Below, piece by piece: positions 1 to 12,872 of a stretch of DNA of 64,000 nt. The stretch spans positions 57,878,673-57,942,672 of the forward strand of contig NC_080426.1 in the NCBI RefSeq assembly GCF_029873635.1, in the 5' to 3' direction. Made by a program: the position numbers and the translations under genes. Source of the stretch: Malania oleifera (Eukaryota > Streptophyta > Magnoliopsida > Santalales > Ximeniaceae). The notes below the pieces were generated by a model. It saw only the letters and a list, made by a program, of their open reading frames with translations, did not search any database and had not been told where the DNA came from. Every line of letters begins with the position of its first letter. The first letter of the stretch is position 1.

Positions 1-3000
1 GACTGTCGTAGGAAAGTGGTGATGTTCATACCTCCTGGGGAATCGGAGTATGAGTTCATAGGATTGTGTGTGCGCTTGACACCACAAATTCTGTTGGCTA
101 TGCAGGCAAGAAGGTTACTCTTAGATGGGTGTCAGGGGTACTTAGCTTGTGTGAAGGAACCACCTCGGGATGATCTGAAACTTGAAGATATCTAAGTGGT
201 TAATGAATTTTTGGATGTATTCCTGGAAGATTTATCCGGTTTACCTCCTAATCGTGAGGTGGAGTTCGCTATTGAATTGCTACCAGATAAGGCACCGATT
301 TCTAAAGCTCCATATCGGATGGCTTTAGGTAAACTTAAAGAGTTAAAGGAGCAGTTGTAGGAACTACTGGATAAGGGCTTTATTAGATCTAGTGTTTCAC
401 CCTGGGGCGCTCTAGTATTGTTTGTAAATAAGAAAGACATGTCAATGAGGATATGCATTGATTACCGTGAGTTCAACAAGGTAACAGTGAAGAACTGAAA
501 CTCGTTACCTTGTATAGATGAAATGTTTGACTAGCTGCAGGGAACGCATATATTTTTGAAGATCAATCTATGGTCAGGGTATCATCAGGTGAAAGTTAAG
601 ACTAAGGATGTTGTGAAAACTACTTTCCAAACCAGATATATGGTCACTACGAGTTTCTAGTCATCCCATTTGGATTGACTAACGCTCTGGCGGTATTTAT
701 GAACCTAATGAATAAGGTTTTCCATGAATATCTAGATTATTTCATAGTGGTATTCATTGAAGATATTTTGGTATACTCTAGGAGTTTGGAAGAGCATGAA
801 AACCATTTGAGGTTAGTGCTTCCGATACTGCAGAAAAGGAAGTTGTATGCTAAACTGAAAAAAAATGTGAGTTTTGGTTGAAGCAGGTCGCATTTCTAGG
901 CCATGTCGTGTCGTGAGGTGGTATCTCAGTTGATCCAAGTAATATTGAAGTAGTGGTTGACTGGGTGAAACCGAAGAGCATGTAGGGAAGTTCGGAGTTT
1001 CCTAGGACTAGCTAGGTACTACTAGTGGTTCGTGGCGGGATTCTCTAAATTGCTTGGCCCTTTGACACGGTAAATGAGGAAGGATGTAGGATTTGATTGG
1101 ACTAACGAGTGCGAGCAGAGTTTCCAAGAGTTGAAACACCGACTGGTCACTGCTCTAATGTTGACCATTCCATTTAGGGACAGTGGTTTTGTGATTTACA
1201 GCGATGCATCTCTGAAGGATTTGGGATGTGTGTTGATGCAATACGGGAAAGTAATTGCTTATGCTTCTCTAAAACTCAAGGAGTACGAGAATAATTACCC
1301 CATGCATGATTTGGAGTTGGCGGTAGTGGTGTATGCATTGAAGATTTGGAGACATTACTTGTATGGTGAACAGTGTGAGATCTTCACGGACCGCAAGAGC
1401 CTCGGATACTTTTTCACGTAGAAGGAGTTAAACATGAGGCAGAGGAGGTGGCAAGAACTGATCAAGGACTACGATTGCACCATTAGCTATCATCCAGGTA
1501 AAGCTAATGTGGTAGCTGATTCGTTGAGTCAGAGGTCAGAGCACACATCAATATCTGTAGTGGTAGGTCAACATCATATTAGATGGGATCTGGAGGGGCT
1601 AGGCATGGAATTGGTGGATGAAAATCATCAGGATTTCATTGCTAGATTGGTGATCCAGCCAACATTAGTTGAGAAAATTAAGGCCATACAGCCAATGATG
1701 AAGAGTTAGTTGAGGTTGTATAAAAGGTGCAGTAGGGGCTAGCTGCAGATTTTAACATCTCCAAGGGAGGTGTATTGAGGTTTGGAACCAGACAGTGTGT
1801 TCCAAACAATGAAGGGATAAGGAGGACGATTTTGGAAGATGCACATTGTTCTTTGTATAGGGTACATTCGGGTAGCACGAAGATATATCGATATCTGCGC
1901 GAATCTTTCTGGTGGAGTGGCATGAAAAGGGAGATTGCTTGATTTTTGGAGTAATGTCTGACGTATCAGTAGGTAAAGGTTGAGCATCAGAGGCTGGCAG
2001 GGCCGTTGCAGCCATTGAGTATCCCAGAGTGGAAATGGGAGCATGTCTCCATATACTTTGTCACCGGGTTACCACCAGCACTTCACAGGCAGAACGCAAT
2101 CTGAGTGATCGTGGACAGGTCTAAATCTGCTCACTTTTTATTTGATGAAGGTTAATTACCCTTTGAGTAGACTAGAAGACCTATACGTGCAGGAAATAGT
2201 CATAATGCACGGGGTACCAGCGTCCATTTTTTTTTAATTTGAGACCCAAGATTTACTTCTCGATTCTGGAATAGTTTGCAAGAGGCACTGGGAACGAAGC
2301 TTACTTTCAGTACAATGTTCCACCCCTAGACCAATGGACAGTTAAAGAGGACAATTTAGATCTTGGAGGATATGTTAAGGGCTTGTGTTTTAGACTTCGG
2401 CAGTAGTTGGATTCAGTTTCTATCGTTGGTGGAGTTCGCCTATAACAATAGCTTCCAAGCTAGTATTGGTATGGCACCGTTCGAGGCATTGTATGGTCGG
2501 AGGTGTTGGTCTCCTCTGTACTGGGATGAGGTCAGTGAACGACAAGTATTAGGACCCGAGCTCGTACAGTAGGCTTCTAAGAAGGTTAGGTTGATCAGGG
2601 ATAGAATTAAATCAGCTTAGAGTCGGCAAAGAGTTACGCGAATGTTCACTCTCAGGAATTGGAATTCGAGGTGGGGGGTAAGATATTCCAGAGGATCGCT
2701 CTGATGAAAGGGGTGATGAGGTTAGGAAAGAAGGGTAAGTTGAGCTCGAGGTATATTGAACCTTTCGACGTACTTTAGCGAGTGGGTCCAATGGCCTACA
2801 GAATTGCACTACCCCCAGCGCTCTCTCAGATTCATGATGTGTTCCACGTATCTATGTTGAGGAGGTACGTGCTAGATCTATCACATGTGATTAGTTACGA
2901 ATCTTTGGATATTGGGGATGGTTTGGCGTATAAGAAGATACTCATTTAGATTCTAAACCAAAAAGTTTAGAAGTTGCGTACCAAGGAGATACTGTTAGTG

Positions 3001-3087
3001 AAAGTGTTGTGGCGGAATCACGCAGTTGAGGAAGCTTCTTGGGAATCGGAGACGAAAATACGTCAAAAATATCCACAACTGTTCTAG
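1..3087 (+). pseudogene. Ty3/gypsy chromovirus (Tekay/Del-like) pol, broken, truncated at the window edge
   Basis: This is the remnant of a retrotransposon polyprotein read in several frames. It opens with the tail of the protease region and a link typical of Tekay-type elements (RRLLLDGCQGYLA, about 110-150). Reverse transcriptase follows at about 200-1070. Its catalytic stretch reads [11 protein letters not shown] at about 745-780, where active copies have an aspartate pair. RNase H is at about 1074-1570 (YSDAS, then [13 protein letters not shown]). Integrase is at about 1800-2570 and ends in EFAYNNSFQASIGMAPFEALYG. A chromodomain-type C-terminus (KVLWRNHAVEEASWE) ends at the stop near 3087. 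Many stops (for example at 193-195, 358-360, 496-498 and 1419-1421) and frameshifts show that it is dead. The chromodomain tail and the adjacent LTR support the Tekay/Del call, made from motif memory. Confidence 0.93.
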
Positions 3088-3423
3088 GGATTAGAGATCG
3101 TCAGGACTATACGACTGCTCAAGTAAGTTGTAGTTTTGTTTACAGGATCGGTTTATATAGGTATGTCATGTTTTTGTTATTTATAGTGATGTATGGTTAG
3201 TCTTTGGGAGGGTTTTGTGATAATGTGAACTCCGGAGACACTGTGTATGTAACCGCAGTAGTCCTCTGCCATAAGTGAGGGTATATTATAAATTTGGAAT
3301 GGGGCTGCTATGTGGGTGGCCGTCGGCTCTTCTTAGAGTCGTATGTGTGTGTTGGTTATATTGGTGAGCTAGTGAGCAAGAGATTGCAAATTTTGAGGAC
3401 AAAACTTTGTAAGGAGGGGAGAT
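3088..3423 (+). other. gypsy 3' untranslated stretch ending in a polypurine tract
   Basis: Non-coding link between the pol stop and the LTR. It ends in a purine run (AAGGAGGGGAGAT, 3411-3423) directly before the LTR's first TG. That is where the polypurine tract priming plus-strand synthesis belongs in LTR elements. It fixes the left edge of the LTR at 3424. Confidence 0.8.
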
Positions 3424-3739
3424 TGTAATAACCCGGTCCGAGAATTTTGGATTCAATAACTAAGAAAAGGGAAGGAAAATTTAAAAAGGTGAAAATAGCA
3501 GCGCTCGTTGACAAGGCTTTTCCTCTCATCAATGAAGTCCCTTCTATAGCTCGGTGACAAAATTTAGAGGTTCGTCGATGAGTGAGTACCGAGAGATTTT
3601 GGGAATTCTGAAATCTCAAGCTCGTCGACGAGACCACACCATCGTCGACAAACGCCCTTCTTCTGCTCATCAACGAGTCTGGCCGAGTCAACTAAGTTAT
3701 AAATATCTTATTCATTACTTAATGGTGAAGAAACTCAAA

Positions 3740-3774
<35 letters not shown>

Positions 3775-3786
3775 GAATTCGAAGGA

Positions 3787-3837
<51 letters not shown>

Positions 3838-5114
3838 AGGTTTCGGGCCGTCTGTTGCCTGAATCAACGATCCGACGTTACTACGTGGATTAGGACGAGA
3901 ATCTCTATGTTTATAGTGGATCAGATCTTCATTCCGATAATTTTTGGGTTTTGTTCCAAAATTGAGCTAAGGGTCTAAATTCGTTTTTAGTTCGGTAGAT
4001 CTGTAGTAGTTGAGATTATATTGAAGTATTGTTCTTTGGTTTTTAGGTTTTGGGGTTTCCATGTCATTGATTTGGAGCCGTATAGTTTGTGTTTCAGTTT
4101 TTTTGGAAAGGTAAAGGGTTTTTGTTTATATCAGTTATTTTTGTAATTTGAATCGGTAAAACGGTGGTTTACGATTATACGAATGTTTTGGTTACTTATT
4201 TGGAAAAATCTATCGGGTGAAATGACGAGATTTTCGGGTTACAGTTTTTGGAAAAATTGGGGGTTTCGAGTATCATCTCTGTTTTTGTTGAAAAATTATA
4301 TATATGATTAAATTGTAATATAGAGATGACTGTACCTTTGATTATGTTAAATTGTATTTTTGGAGTATCTAATATGAGATTATTTGTTTACCCAAATAAG
4401 TGTGGAATGAATTGTTGTATTAAATAATGTGCTTTGTGAAAAAGCATGCCGATTAACTACTGTAGGCTATGAGTTGTTGAAATGAGATATAGGAACGGGA
4501 GTTCCGAATTGTTCTAAGTTTTGTGAAAATTTCGAGTCAGAATCAACCCGAACGCCGAGGATAATCGAAGCGCATCGGCTTATCCCCGAAGGCTGAGATG
4601 TGGAGGCGAGTCGAAATAATACCGTAGGCGGAGAGTGTGAAATATCACTTTCTATACCAGTCGATCACCGAAGGGTGTGGGTTCACCGGATTAGTGTTGG
4701 TTCAACGCTATGGGAGCTTATGCTATGCCAGGTTACCGGGGGCGTCGTGTAATGCGGTCAGCTTAGGCCGAAGAGTGTGACGATACTGGATAGATGGATC
4801 ATGTTTTGTGAGATATAGTGGAACTGTATTGTGAAAATACTGGAATTGTGAAATGTTTATGTTTTACTGTTGAAATAACACTCATGTGTCCACACACTAA
4901 TATAACTTGTTTCTCCTTTACTGAGAGGTGTCTCACCCTTATCATACAAATGTTTTTTAGGTTCTTTAAGTAGCCGACACTGGTGTCCTAGCGTTTCAAA
5001 AGCGTGGTGGTTGGTTAGCATTGTCTAAGTACTTGTGTAAGTACTGATCTTTGGCTGGCCCATTGTCATTTTTGAGTTATGTAGGTGTTCGGGGTTATGT
5101 GTTGTATTTTGAGA
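3424..5114 (+). mobile_element. gypsy LTR, left part (split by element A)
   Basis: The LTR begins TGTAATAACCCGG right after the polypurine tract. It contains several degenerate TCGTCGACGAG motifs (3500-3680), two CT microsatellites and the short hairpin TGAGAGGTGTCTCA (4922-4935) common to the gypsy LTRs in this window. At 5114 it is broken by element A. The sequence resumes at 20220 and ends in GGGCATGACA at 20440. The five bases TGAGA on both sides (5110-5114 and 20215-20219) are the target-site duplication of that insertion. Rejoined, the LTR is about 1.9 kb. Confidence 0.88.
3739..3836. repeat. (CT)n microsatellite pair
   Basis: Two CT runs, about 3740-3773 and 3791-3836, are separated by a short non-repeat stretch. 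They lie in the U3-to-R part of the gypsy LTR. A GA run sits at the matching place in the reverse-strand solo LTR at 14899-17082, so the run belongs to the family. Confidence 0.95.
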
Positions 5115-5165
5115 TGTTGACCTAATGGGTTATATCCCGATTTTGATAATGACAAAGACTCAGGT

Positions 5166-7418
5166 TCTAACGCCCCGGACCCGCCACATAGGGCCCAGAG
5201 TGTTAAGAAATTGACACGCATCTCTGATACCATTAACGTAGCGGATAATAATAAAGCAATCTCGAACATAATATACCAGAGTTCTATAATTATACATCAT
5301 CAAACTCATTTCACACATCCACGTTCTCTATCATACAAAACCTGACAGAAATTTAATAAAGCATAAAAACTAAAACATAACCGTTTAAGTCTCACTCACA
5401 AAACTATCCTGCCCTGGAGCTATCTAAGTTTGATCACCTGGATAACCTGAAAAGATTTAACATATGATGGGGCGAGACACCTCTCAGTGAGGAAGAAATA
5501 GTTTATAACAGTGTGTGGCTGAAGTGTTTAATATACAATTAAAATATCTATCCAAAGTGCAACCACGATCCGCATGTAACCCAAAATATTATGCCCATAA
5601 TCACACAAAGTCAATGGTTTGCCAACCAATCACATTCCACAATCATTAATATCTTTATTGGTAATTCCTGAGAATAGAGAAATCTACCCGCTCATGCAAG
5701 TAGTTTCCCTTTACTCTAGTACTGACACTAGGGCACTCACCTTTCTCAGTAAACCTTCGGGTTATGTATTTAGGTAAAGTCGCCGAGAATAGTGAAGATC
5801 ACTCATCCATACAAGTGGCTTCCCTCTACTCTGATACCCACAATTAATTACCAGAGTACTCGCCTTTCTCAGCAAGCCCTCGGGGTGGAGTAATCTACTT
5901 TACCATAAATACTTAATTAATTAAAGTCACACTTATACCCATATCACAATCAATCCATATAGAATATTCATACATTTTCCATTTTTTACCCACATCGGGT
6001 TTATATCCACATATCATGTAATTGTCCACACATAACCTTAACAAATCACAACATAAATGTCCACACAGGACTGGTCCACACAAGACTAACCAAATCACAA
6101 CATAAATGTCCACACAGTACTAACCAAATCACAACATAACTATCCACACAGGACTGGTCCACACAGGACTAACCAAATCACAACATAACTGTCCATATAG
6201 GACTAGTCCACAGAGGACTAATCAAACCACACGGCATACAAAACAACACTTCGTTCATGGTAAATAGGTAAACAACCTCCTCATACCACTGCCAATGTTT
6301 ACCTCCCAATATAAGCGTCCATATAATGACCTACTCATACCACTACCAACGTTATATGACGGTTATACCAGGTACGATACGACGACCTCCTCATACCACT
6401 ACCAACGCTATATCGTAATATACATGAACCACAACTGAATCAACATAAATCAACCATTCAACATACCCAAGAATTCACCACAATATACCCAACATCAGCA
6501 TATTCAATCAGCCAGAATTTCACAATCAACAACATTCACATTCTTAATAATTCCTCATTCCACATTATTCACAATCATTTATTTATCAAAAATGGTTTCA
6601 ACCATACTATTTTTCCCAATATGATTTATCTATCTAAAAAAATTATTTCCAATACCAGTAAGGTTTAGAAAATTATACCTGCATGTATATAATTTCATAT
6701 GCAAAACTAGTCATTTAAAATTATTAAAAGGCCATTATAAAAAATATTTCCCCTTACGTGCTCCTCTAAATTCGACCCAAAATCAAAAAAACGAGACCTT
6801 GTAATTCAGAAATTCCAAATTCTTCAAATCTTAGCAATACACCCTTATAATACTTCCTAGGCTCCAAATGACAATATTTACTAAGGAAATTCCAAATTAA
6901 TTCACTTACCTTGGTTTTGGGATGTTTCCCAAACTACTCAAATCAAAGATCTACTCCACCTATATTGCACAAAATCTTCCCAAGAGTCTCGTGGTAGCTT
7001 CTGATAGTCAAACCGAGCTAAATCCGGCCCAAAATTGAAGAGAGAAGGTGGAATGGCCGAAGTTTTTAGAGAGATAATGAGAGCATGCAAAAATTTCGCA
7101 CTGAAATGAAAAGAATCCACTATTTATACACAGGGATTCGTTGATGAGACACGTCAATTCGTCGATGAGTCCTAGTACACAGTTCGTCAACGAGACAACC
7201 AACTCGTCGATAAATTTCAATCGTGCGAAGAACCCCTCTCGGTAATTCCTCGTTGACGAGACACGTCAATTCGTCAACAAGTTAAGAAGAACATTCATTG
7301 ACGAGACCAGTCCATTCGTCGACGAATGTTTGCTGCCACCTTTGTCGAATATGTTCTTCCTTCCCTTTCTATCTTCCTTATTATTTTAAATTATTTAAAA
7401 ATTTCACGAGTTGTTACA
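5166..7418 (-). mobile_element. gypsy (Tekay-like) solo LTR inside the 5' LTR of element A
   Basis: Read on the minus strand, it starts TGTAACAACTCG and closely resembles the LTR at 3424. It has the same order of parts: an array of TCGTCGACGA-like motifs (7137-7330), then the TGAGAGGTGTCTC hairpin (about 5473-5486). The element A sequence ACTCAGGTATTTAATG, intact in the 3' LTR at 18124-18139, is split here. The flanks CAGGT (5161-5165) and CAAGT (7419-7423) are the target-site duplication with one substitution. No internal sequence is present, so this is a solo LTR of 2253 bp. Its right-hand terminus has decayed from TG to TC. Confidence 0.9.
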
Positions 7419-7914
7419 CAAGTATTTAATGACTATCTAGTTCATGTTCAGGTTTATATTAGCAAATACACTAATGGCACATGAACTAAAGGTTAAAGAC
7501 CCTAAAGATCATTTTTATTGTATTTCATTATCATTTAATTCGGGTCTGTAATATTTAAGTAGGAATGGTCTGTAATAAGTGGCGCATATCATTCATGTAG
7601 AACTATAAAGCTTAAAGACCATGGAACGACTCTAGGTCCCTACACATCACTTGAAAATCAAATGACCTTAGAAAGACCTTAGGGATCACCCTTCAGTCAA
7701 CCGACGCCTAATTTTTTTGGTGTCCTAAAAAGAACCTAAAAATGACCCTAGGACACTCACACATACACATATATGTATGGTTATATGAATAGGGTGATTG
7801 CATAATTGAACAAGACCAAAATATACGAAAAATACTTGTTCGGTCGACCGTAATCTCAAGTACAAATTCCTCCCGGTCGACCGAACAAGTGTCGGGTTAA
7901 CAGATTAACCACAA

Positions 7915-8330
7915 TGTTGACTTTTTGAGTCTGATCCCTAGTTTTGATAATGACAAACTGCATGGTTCTTATGTGTGTATCCAGTGTTTAAGCAGGCTTG
8001 ATATACTAGCGCACACATAAGGAGACTGAAAATGGAAGCTAGAAGAAACTTGAAGGACATGTACATCAGCTAGCGTATTCCAAGGAAGTCACAAGAGCAA
8101 AGACAATTGAAGACATTTAAATTTCAATTGTATTGCATTTAGTCTTTCTATTGGGTCTATAATAATTCAAGGTCTATAATAATGAATGCATGGTAGGAAC
8201 TACAAGCTCAAAGACCTTAGAATAACTCTAGGTCCCTACACAAAATCATGACCTTAGAAAGACCTTAGGGAACACCGGATTTTTTCGGTGTCCTAAAAAA
8301 GACCTAGAATGATCTTAGGACACCCACACA

Positions 8331-8371
<41 letters not shown>

Positions 8372-10041
8372 TTTTAAGGAAAGGGTGATCACATATTTAA
8401 AAAGAACCAAAATGTATGAAAAATACATGTTCAGTCGATAGTACTTGAAAGTTCTAAAACCTCCCGGTCGACCGAACCAAAACTGGGTCAATTATTTGAC
8501 CACAGCTCGGTTGACCGAGCCATGCTCAATATATTCCTCCCGGTCGACCGAACTCCCTAGGAGTCAACACTTTGACCATCTGGTCGACCATACCAAAATT
8601 GCATGTCAACCACCTGGTCGACCAAGTTCCCACGTGTGAGAACTCAACGCTCCGGTCGACCGAACTTCTAGTTCAATTTATGCCCAATTGACCAAACTTC
8701 AAATAACTCGGTCAACCGAACCTCCCTTTGGTCAACCAGTGCTCTCAGGTTGCCTTAATTATTTTATCGCGGTTAAAATATTAAAGTAAGGTTAATTGTG
8801 TTAAAATGTTTTAAAACAACAATAATAATACCCTATATGTCCCCAACGGCTATAATTCTTCCTACTTCTATATATAGCCCCTCATTTGCTAAGATTAAGC
8901 ATGGATTAGGATTTGAGATTAGGAAAATTTCTCTGAAAATATTTTTGTCCAAAATCTCTATATTTTCACATCTCTTCAATCCTATTGCAAAAATCTACCT
9001 CCTATACTCATCTAGTTATTTATCTTGAAAGAAGGTAGTATTCTTCATACTCTTTACATAGGCTAAACTCTCCCTAGTTTTTATTTGATTGTGTATTGAT
9101 TTTTGGGGAGTTGCTTAAGGTTTTTCCCATAGTATTTCATTCATAAATATTTGATTGGGAAAAACCCTTGTGTGGCTTAAGATTTTGTATTCTCATTGCA
9201 AGTATCATAAGCTTGATTTGTGCTTTGATGAAAATCTTTTGAGCAAGCGTAAAAACCCTATTATCTACTGTGCTTATTACTTGAGAAATATTATTTGAGA
9301 TATGTGTTAGGGTTATTAAGTGCTTTTGATTAATCATGACAAGCATATGCGCTTGACATCAAAAGCCTCACTCTCACATACACACATTGGTATACATTTG
9401 ATTGAGAGTTAACACTTGAGTTAACAAAATCTCACTTGAGCTTAATATCCTATCATATGCGAGTTCATTATTTGGTTGAGCATATTGGTACAAATTTGCT
9501 TAGTGTAAGAAGCATTTCCTTGTATGCAAAAATTGTATTTCAAATCTGTTGTATTTCCAAGTGTGGCCTGAGGGGGCGGTAATCTAACACGGTAAGGATT
9601 GTGTAAAGCTTGGGGTCAGCCCTGTGAATTTCACCTAGGGTCTTCTCCGCCCTACAAGGAGAATTTTTAAAGGTTGAGGTCAGCCCTGTGCTAATTAACC
9701 TAGTTTTAACCGGTGCCACTTCACCTGTTAAGTGAGCCATTAGTGGAATCCTCGGGCTTGCGAGCTAGAGGCGGGGATGTAGGCACAGTTGGTCGAACCT
9801 TGATAACATATCATGTGTGCATTTAATTTTTTTTCGTAATTTAATTATTGCACGTGTATGTTATATTGTGAATGTCATGCATGATTTAATTTTCACACGT
9901 TATATTTATCTGCGCATCTAGAACTTTATAGACGGACCCTAGGTTGCGAATATACTACTGTTAGATTAGCTAAACCAAGGAATAAATTTTAAAATTCCAA
10001 TTTATCCCCCCCCCCCTCTTGGGAATACACCCAATATAACA
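7915..10041 (+). mobile_element. Solo LTR of the GGTCGACC-motif family, nested in the 5' LTR of element A
   Basis: It starts TGTTGACTTTTTGAG and ends ATATAACA, with a perfect duplication CACAA on both sides (7910-7914, 10042-10046). It resembles element A's LTR (opening with GATAATGACAAA, a motif array at 8450-8740, the C-run and CTCTTGGGAATACACCC at the end), but differs enough to be another subfamily. The array contains clean copies of CCGGTCGACCGAAC. An AT run lies at 8334-8370. There is no internal region, so it is a solo LTR of 2127 bp. Confidence 0.88.
8334..8370. repeat. (AT)n microsatellite
   Basis: An AT dinucleotide run inside the solo LTR at 7915-10041. The corresponding places in the related LTRs have only a short CACATATATG stretch, so the run expanded in this copy. 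Confidence 0.95.
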
Positions 10042-11623
10042 CACAACCCAATCGACCGAACTTGTCCTGTTCATTTTCACCTGGTCGACCGAACTCCCTA
10101 GGAGTCAACATACTGACCATCTAGTCGATCGTTCCCAAAATGCATAGCAACGCCTAGGTCGATCGAGTTCCCACATGTGGGACTCAACTATCTGGTCGAC
10201 CGAACTAGATAGTTCAAAAAATTCTCGATCGATCAAACCACACTAAATAAAAAAATCGCCCTTGGACTTCCATGTCCGGTCGACCGAACTTGTAGTTCAA
10301 TTAATGCTTGGTCGACCGAACATAAAGCAACTCGGTCAACCGAACTTCCTTCGGCCGACTAATGCTCTCGAGTTGCCCCAATCTTTTTACCGTGATTAAT
10401 GTCTTTAAATGGGGTTAAAATAACTAAATTGTATTAAAACTTTCCTAATAATTTCATATGTGTCCTAAACGGTTATATTTTTGGGGATGTCCATATATAC
10501 CCCTTCATTTGCAAAAAGTAGCATGAGATTAGCAAAACAATTAGCAAATATCCTCTGAATCTCAAAAGCCTATTTTTGCCTATTCCACTCCAAATACTCT
10601 CATATATTCATTCCCTTAATACATCTTAGCATTGTGAGTATATTTTGTGTGCTAGTGCTTATTAGGTATTGCTAATACTCTCATTTTCTTGCTTGAATAT
10701 TTGATATTGATTTTGGGGAGTTTGGCATAGTTTATACCATAGATTTGTATTGATAAAATCTTGTGTTGGGATAAACTTATAAGCTTAAGGATCTTTACAT
10801 TGTCATTGCAAGATTCCTATAGTTTTATTTTTATGTGCAAAATATTTTACAAAACTAGATTTCAAACAACTATCATGCTAGATACATTTGAGAAAATATT
10901 TTTGAGATTGTTTGAATACTCTAATTGGCATCTTTGAATTCCTAAGCCTGCATTGAGATATTTTATATTGTGTTTCAACTTGTGCATATTTAAGATTATC
11001 CATAATATTAAGTGTTGATTGCACACGTAAAGCACCGAACTTATAGTTCTTACATCATTGAGGTGGATGGATTATATTGAGTTGTACTAGTACAGATACC
11101 TGCTTGTGTAAGAAGTGTATTTTTGTGTACAAAATTTACACACATTAGTTGTATTCTAGGAGCAGGCCTGAAAAGGGAGACTAGCCCTGGTGAATAGTCC
11201 CGGATTGGCTTTGACCCGGTTAGGAAAGCTAGGTGCGCCATCCTAGTAAGGCGTGTTGGTTGAGGTCAGCCCCTTGAATTGACGTAACTGTAACCGGTGC
11301 CGCTCCACCCATTAAGTGAGCCATTAGTGGAATCCTCGGGCCTATGAGCTAGAGGCGGGGATATAGGCATAGTTGGCCAAATCCCGATAACATATCGTGT
11401 GTGCATTTTATTTTTTCGTAATTTATTTATCACACGTGTATGTTATAATGTGAATGTCGTGCATGATGTAATTTCCGAACGTTATATTTACCTACGCATC
11501 TAGAACTGTATAGACAGACCCTATGTTGCAAATATACTGTAGTTAGATTAGCTAAAGTTGGGAATAAATTTTAAAGTTCCAATTCACCCCCCCCCCCTCT
11601 TGGGAATACACCAATTCCAACAA

Positions 11624-11638
11624 TTGGTATCAGAGTCT
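11624..11638 (+). promoter_or_regulatory. Primer-binding site of element A (initiator-Met tRNA)
   Basis: TTGGTATCAGAGTC follows the LTR end after one base. It matches the complement of the 3' end of plant initiator-Met tRNA (TGGTATCAGAGC) except near its 3' end. It fixes the boundary of the 5' LTR at 11622 and the plus orientation of the element. Confidence 0.9.
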
Positions 11639-11677
11639 CGTTGTACTAGACTTAAACATTTTTGCAAAAAGATCGCA

Positions 11678-12872
11678 ATGGCTCAATTTGGTGTATCCCC
11701 ATTCAGAGAGGGACAGTCACCTTTCAGTCCTCCGTTATTTTGTGGTGTTGATTACGCCGCCTGGAAAATTAGAATGTGCATATTTTTAAAATCTATGAAT
11801 TGGAGAGCCTGGCAAGTGATTGATAAGGGAATTTGTATGCCAGTAGAAAATGATATTAATTTTTTGCATACAAATTCACATGTCATGGACATGTTATATT
11901 GTGCTTTAGACGCTAATATTTTTCTTGAGATTATGGCATGTACAAATGCGGGAAAGATTTGGGTTGAACTGGAAAAAAGATATGGAGAGACCCAGGAAAT
12001 GGAAACCATCACTCTAGAGAGGTCATGTTCAGATGATTAGGGAGTGGTAAGTGATAGGGATAGTGCATCAACAGAACATGAGGTATATGATTCTCACTCT
12101 AGCTCATTTGAGGATTCACGTGTTGAATGTTGTGTTGCTACATGTGTTGAATCATCAGTTGAATGCCATGATAATTCTATTGATGATGTGTGTGATGATT
12201 CCTATGCTGAATGCTATGCTGTGTCATATGATGAATCATCTAATATTCCCTGCAATAATACTGTTGAAATTGCATGCAATGATTCATATAATAACTATGA
12301 CATATCTTATGATGAATCATGTGAATTGATAAATCAAAGCATGCATTCGTATGAAAAGTTAGATAAAACTTTATTGAAAATGAATAAATTTCTAGTGAAG
12401 TTATCTAAGCAGAAGTCCACTTTCAAAAATGAAAACAAAAGCATGGCAAAGCAATTAAGAAAAATAAAAGATTATTATGCCATCTTAGAAAAGAAAAAGA
12501 TTAAGAAGATATTGAAAATTATTTGCTTAGAAGAAGAAATGGATGATTATTCTAGAGTTTCACTCAAAATTAAAAATGAAAAGAATAATCATAATAAACC
12601 CTTAAGAATTAAAAAGAAAAATATTTTCAAGAAGGGTTCGTCCTTTAAATCCAATAGCTATTTTTATGCCTCATCGAGCAAAAATAAGATTTGTAAGCAT
12701 AAACTTTCACATATTTATAAAACCTGCTTACATTATAAAAGAAAAGGGCATAACCGATACTTTCTCATCTAAAAGTGCTAGAGGGTTAGAAAAAGAAATG
12801 ATGTGGGTAATCATGAAAGCAAACCTCGTAGGATTTAAGGAAAAATGGATTCAAATTGAAATTATCTTCTAG
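11678..12872 (+). pseudogene. gag of element A, broken
   Basis: The start ATG at 11678 opens MAQFGVSPFREG. A UBN2/DUF4219-like Gag core follows (FCGVDYAAWKIRMCIFLKSMNWRAWQVID). One in-frame TAG (12038-12040) interrupts it, and the same frame then continues to 12772. The middle is an acidic spacer rich in Cys, Ser, Tyr and Asp (about 12120-12340), followed by a Lys-rich coiled-coil-like region. The zinc-knuckle area (KTCLHYKRKGHNRYFLI) has lost key cysteines. A +1 frameshift near 12740 leads to the family C-terminus (EKEMMWVIMKANLVGFKEKW) at 12872. The same C-terminus (RKMVWVVKKTNPLKFKEEF) ends gag in element B. No pol follows in either. Confidence 0.85.

Larger units (their letters stand above)
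5115..11622 (+). repeat. Element A 5' LTR, interrupted by two solo LTRs
   Basis: The LTR is present in three pieces: 5115-5165, about 7424-7914 and 10047-11622, together about 2.1 kb. It aligns by eye with the uninterrupted 3' LTR at 18080-20214 (2135 bp). The interruptions are the solo LTRs at 5166-7418 and 7915-10041, each with its own 5-bp duplication. The surviving pieces carry the GGTCGACC-type motif array (7840-7890 and 10050-10345). Near the end is a C-run followed by CTCTTGGGAATACACC, shared with every LTR of this family here. Confidence 0.87.

Noticed and set aside
192..458. Minus-strand frame over the gypsy pol
   Set aside because: Antisense shadow of the reverse-transcriptase region, which reads clearly on the plus strand.
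5913..6200. Repeated ACCAAATCACAACATAA(A/C) units as a separate satellite
   Set aside because: A short local tandem (about 40-60 bp units, three to four copies) inside the solo LTR; comparable small repeats occur at 15525-15830, so it is LTR-internal variation.
11624..11638. Possible tRNA gene at the Met-tRNA match
   Set aside because: Only the short complement of the tRNA 3' end is present, placed exactly as a primer-binding site.
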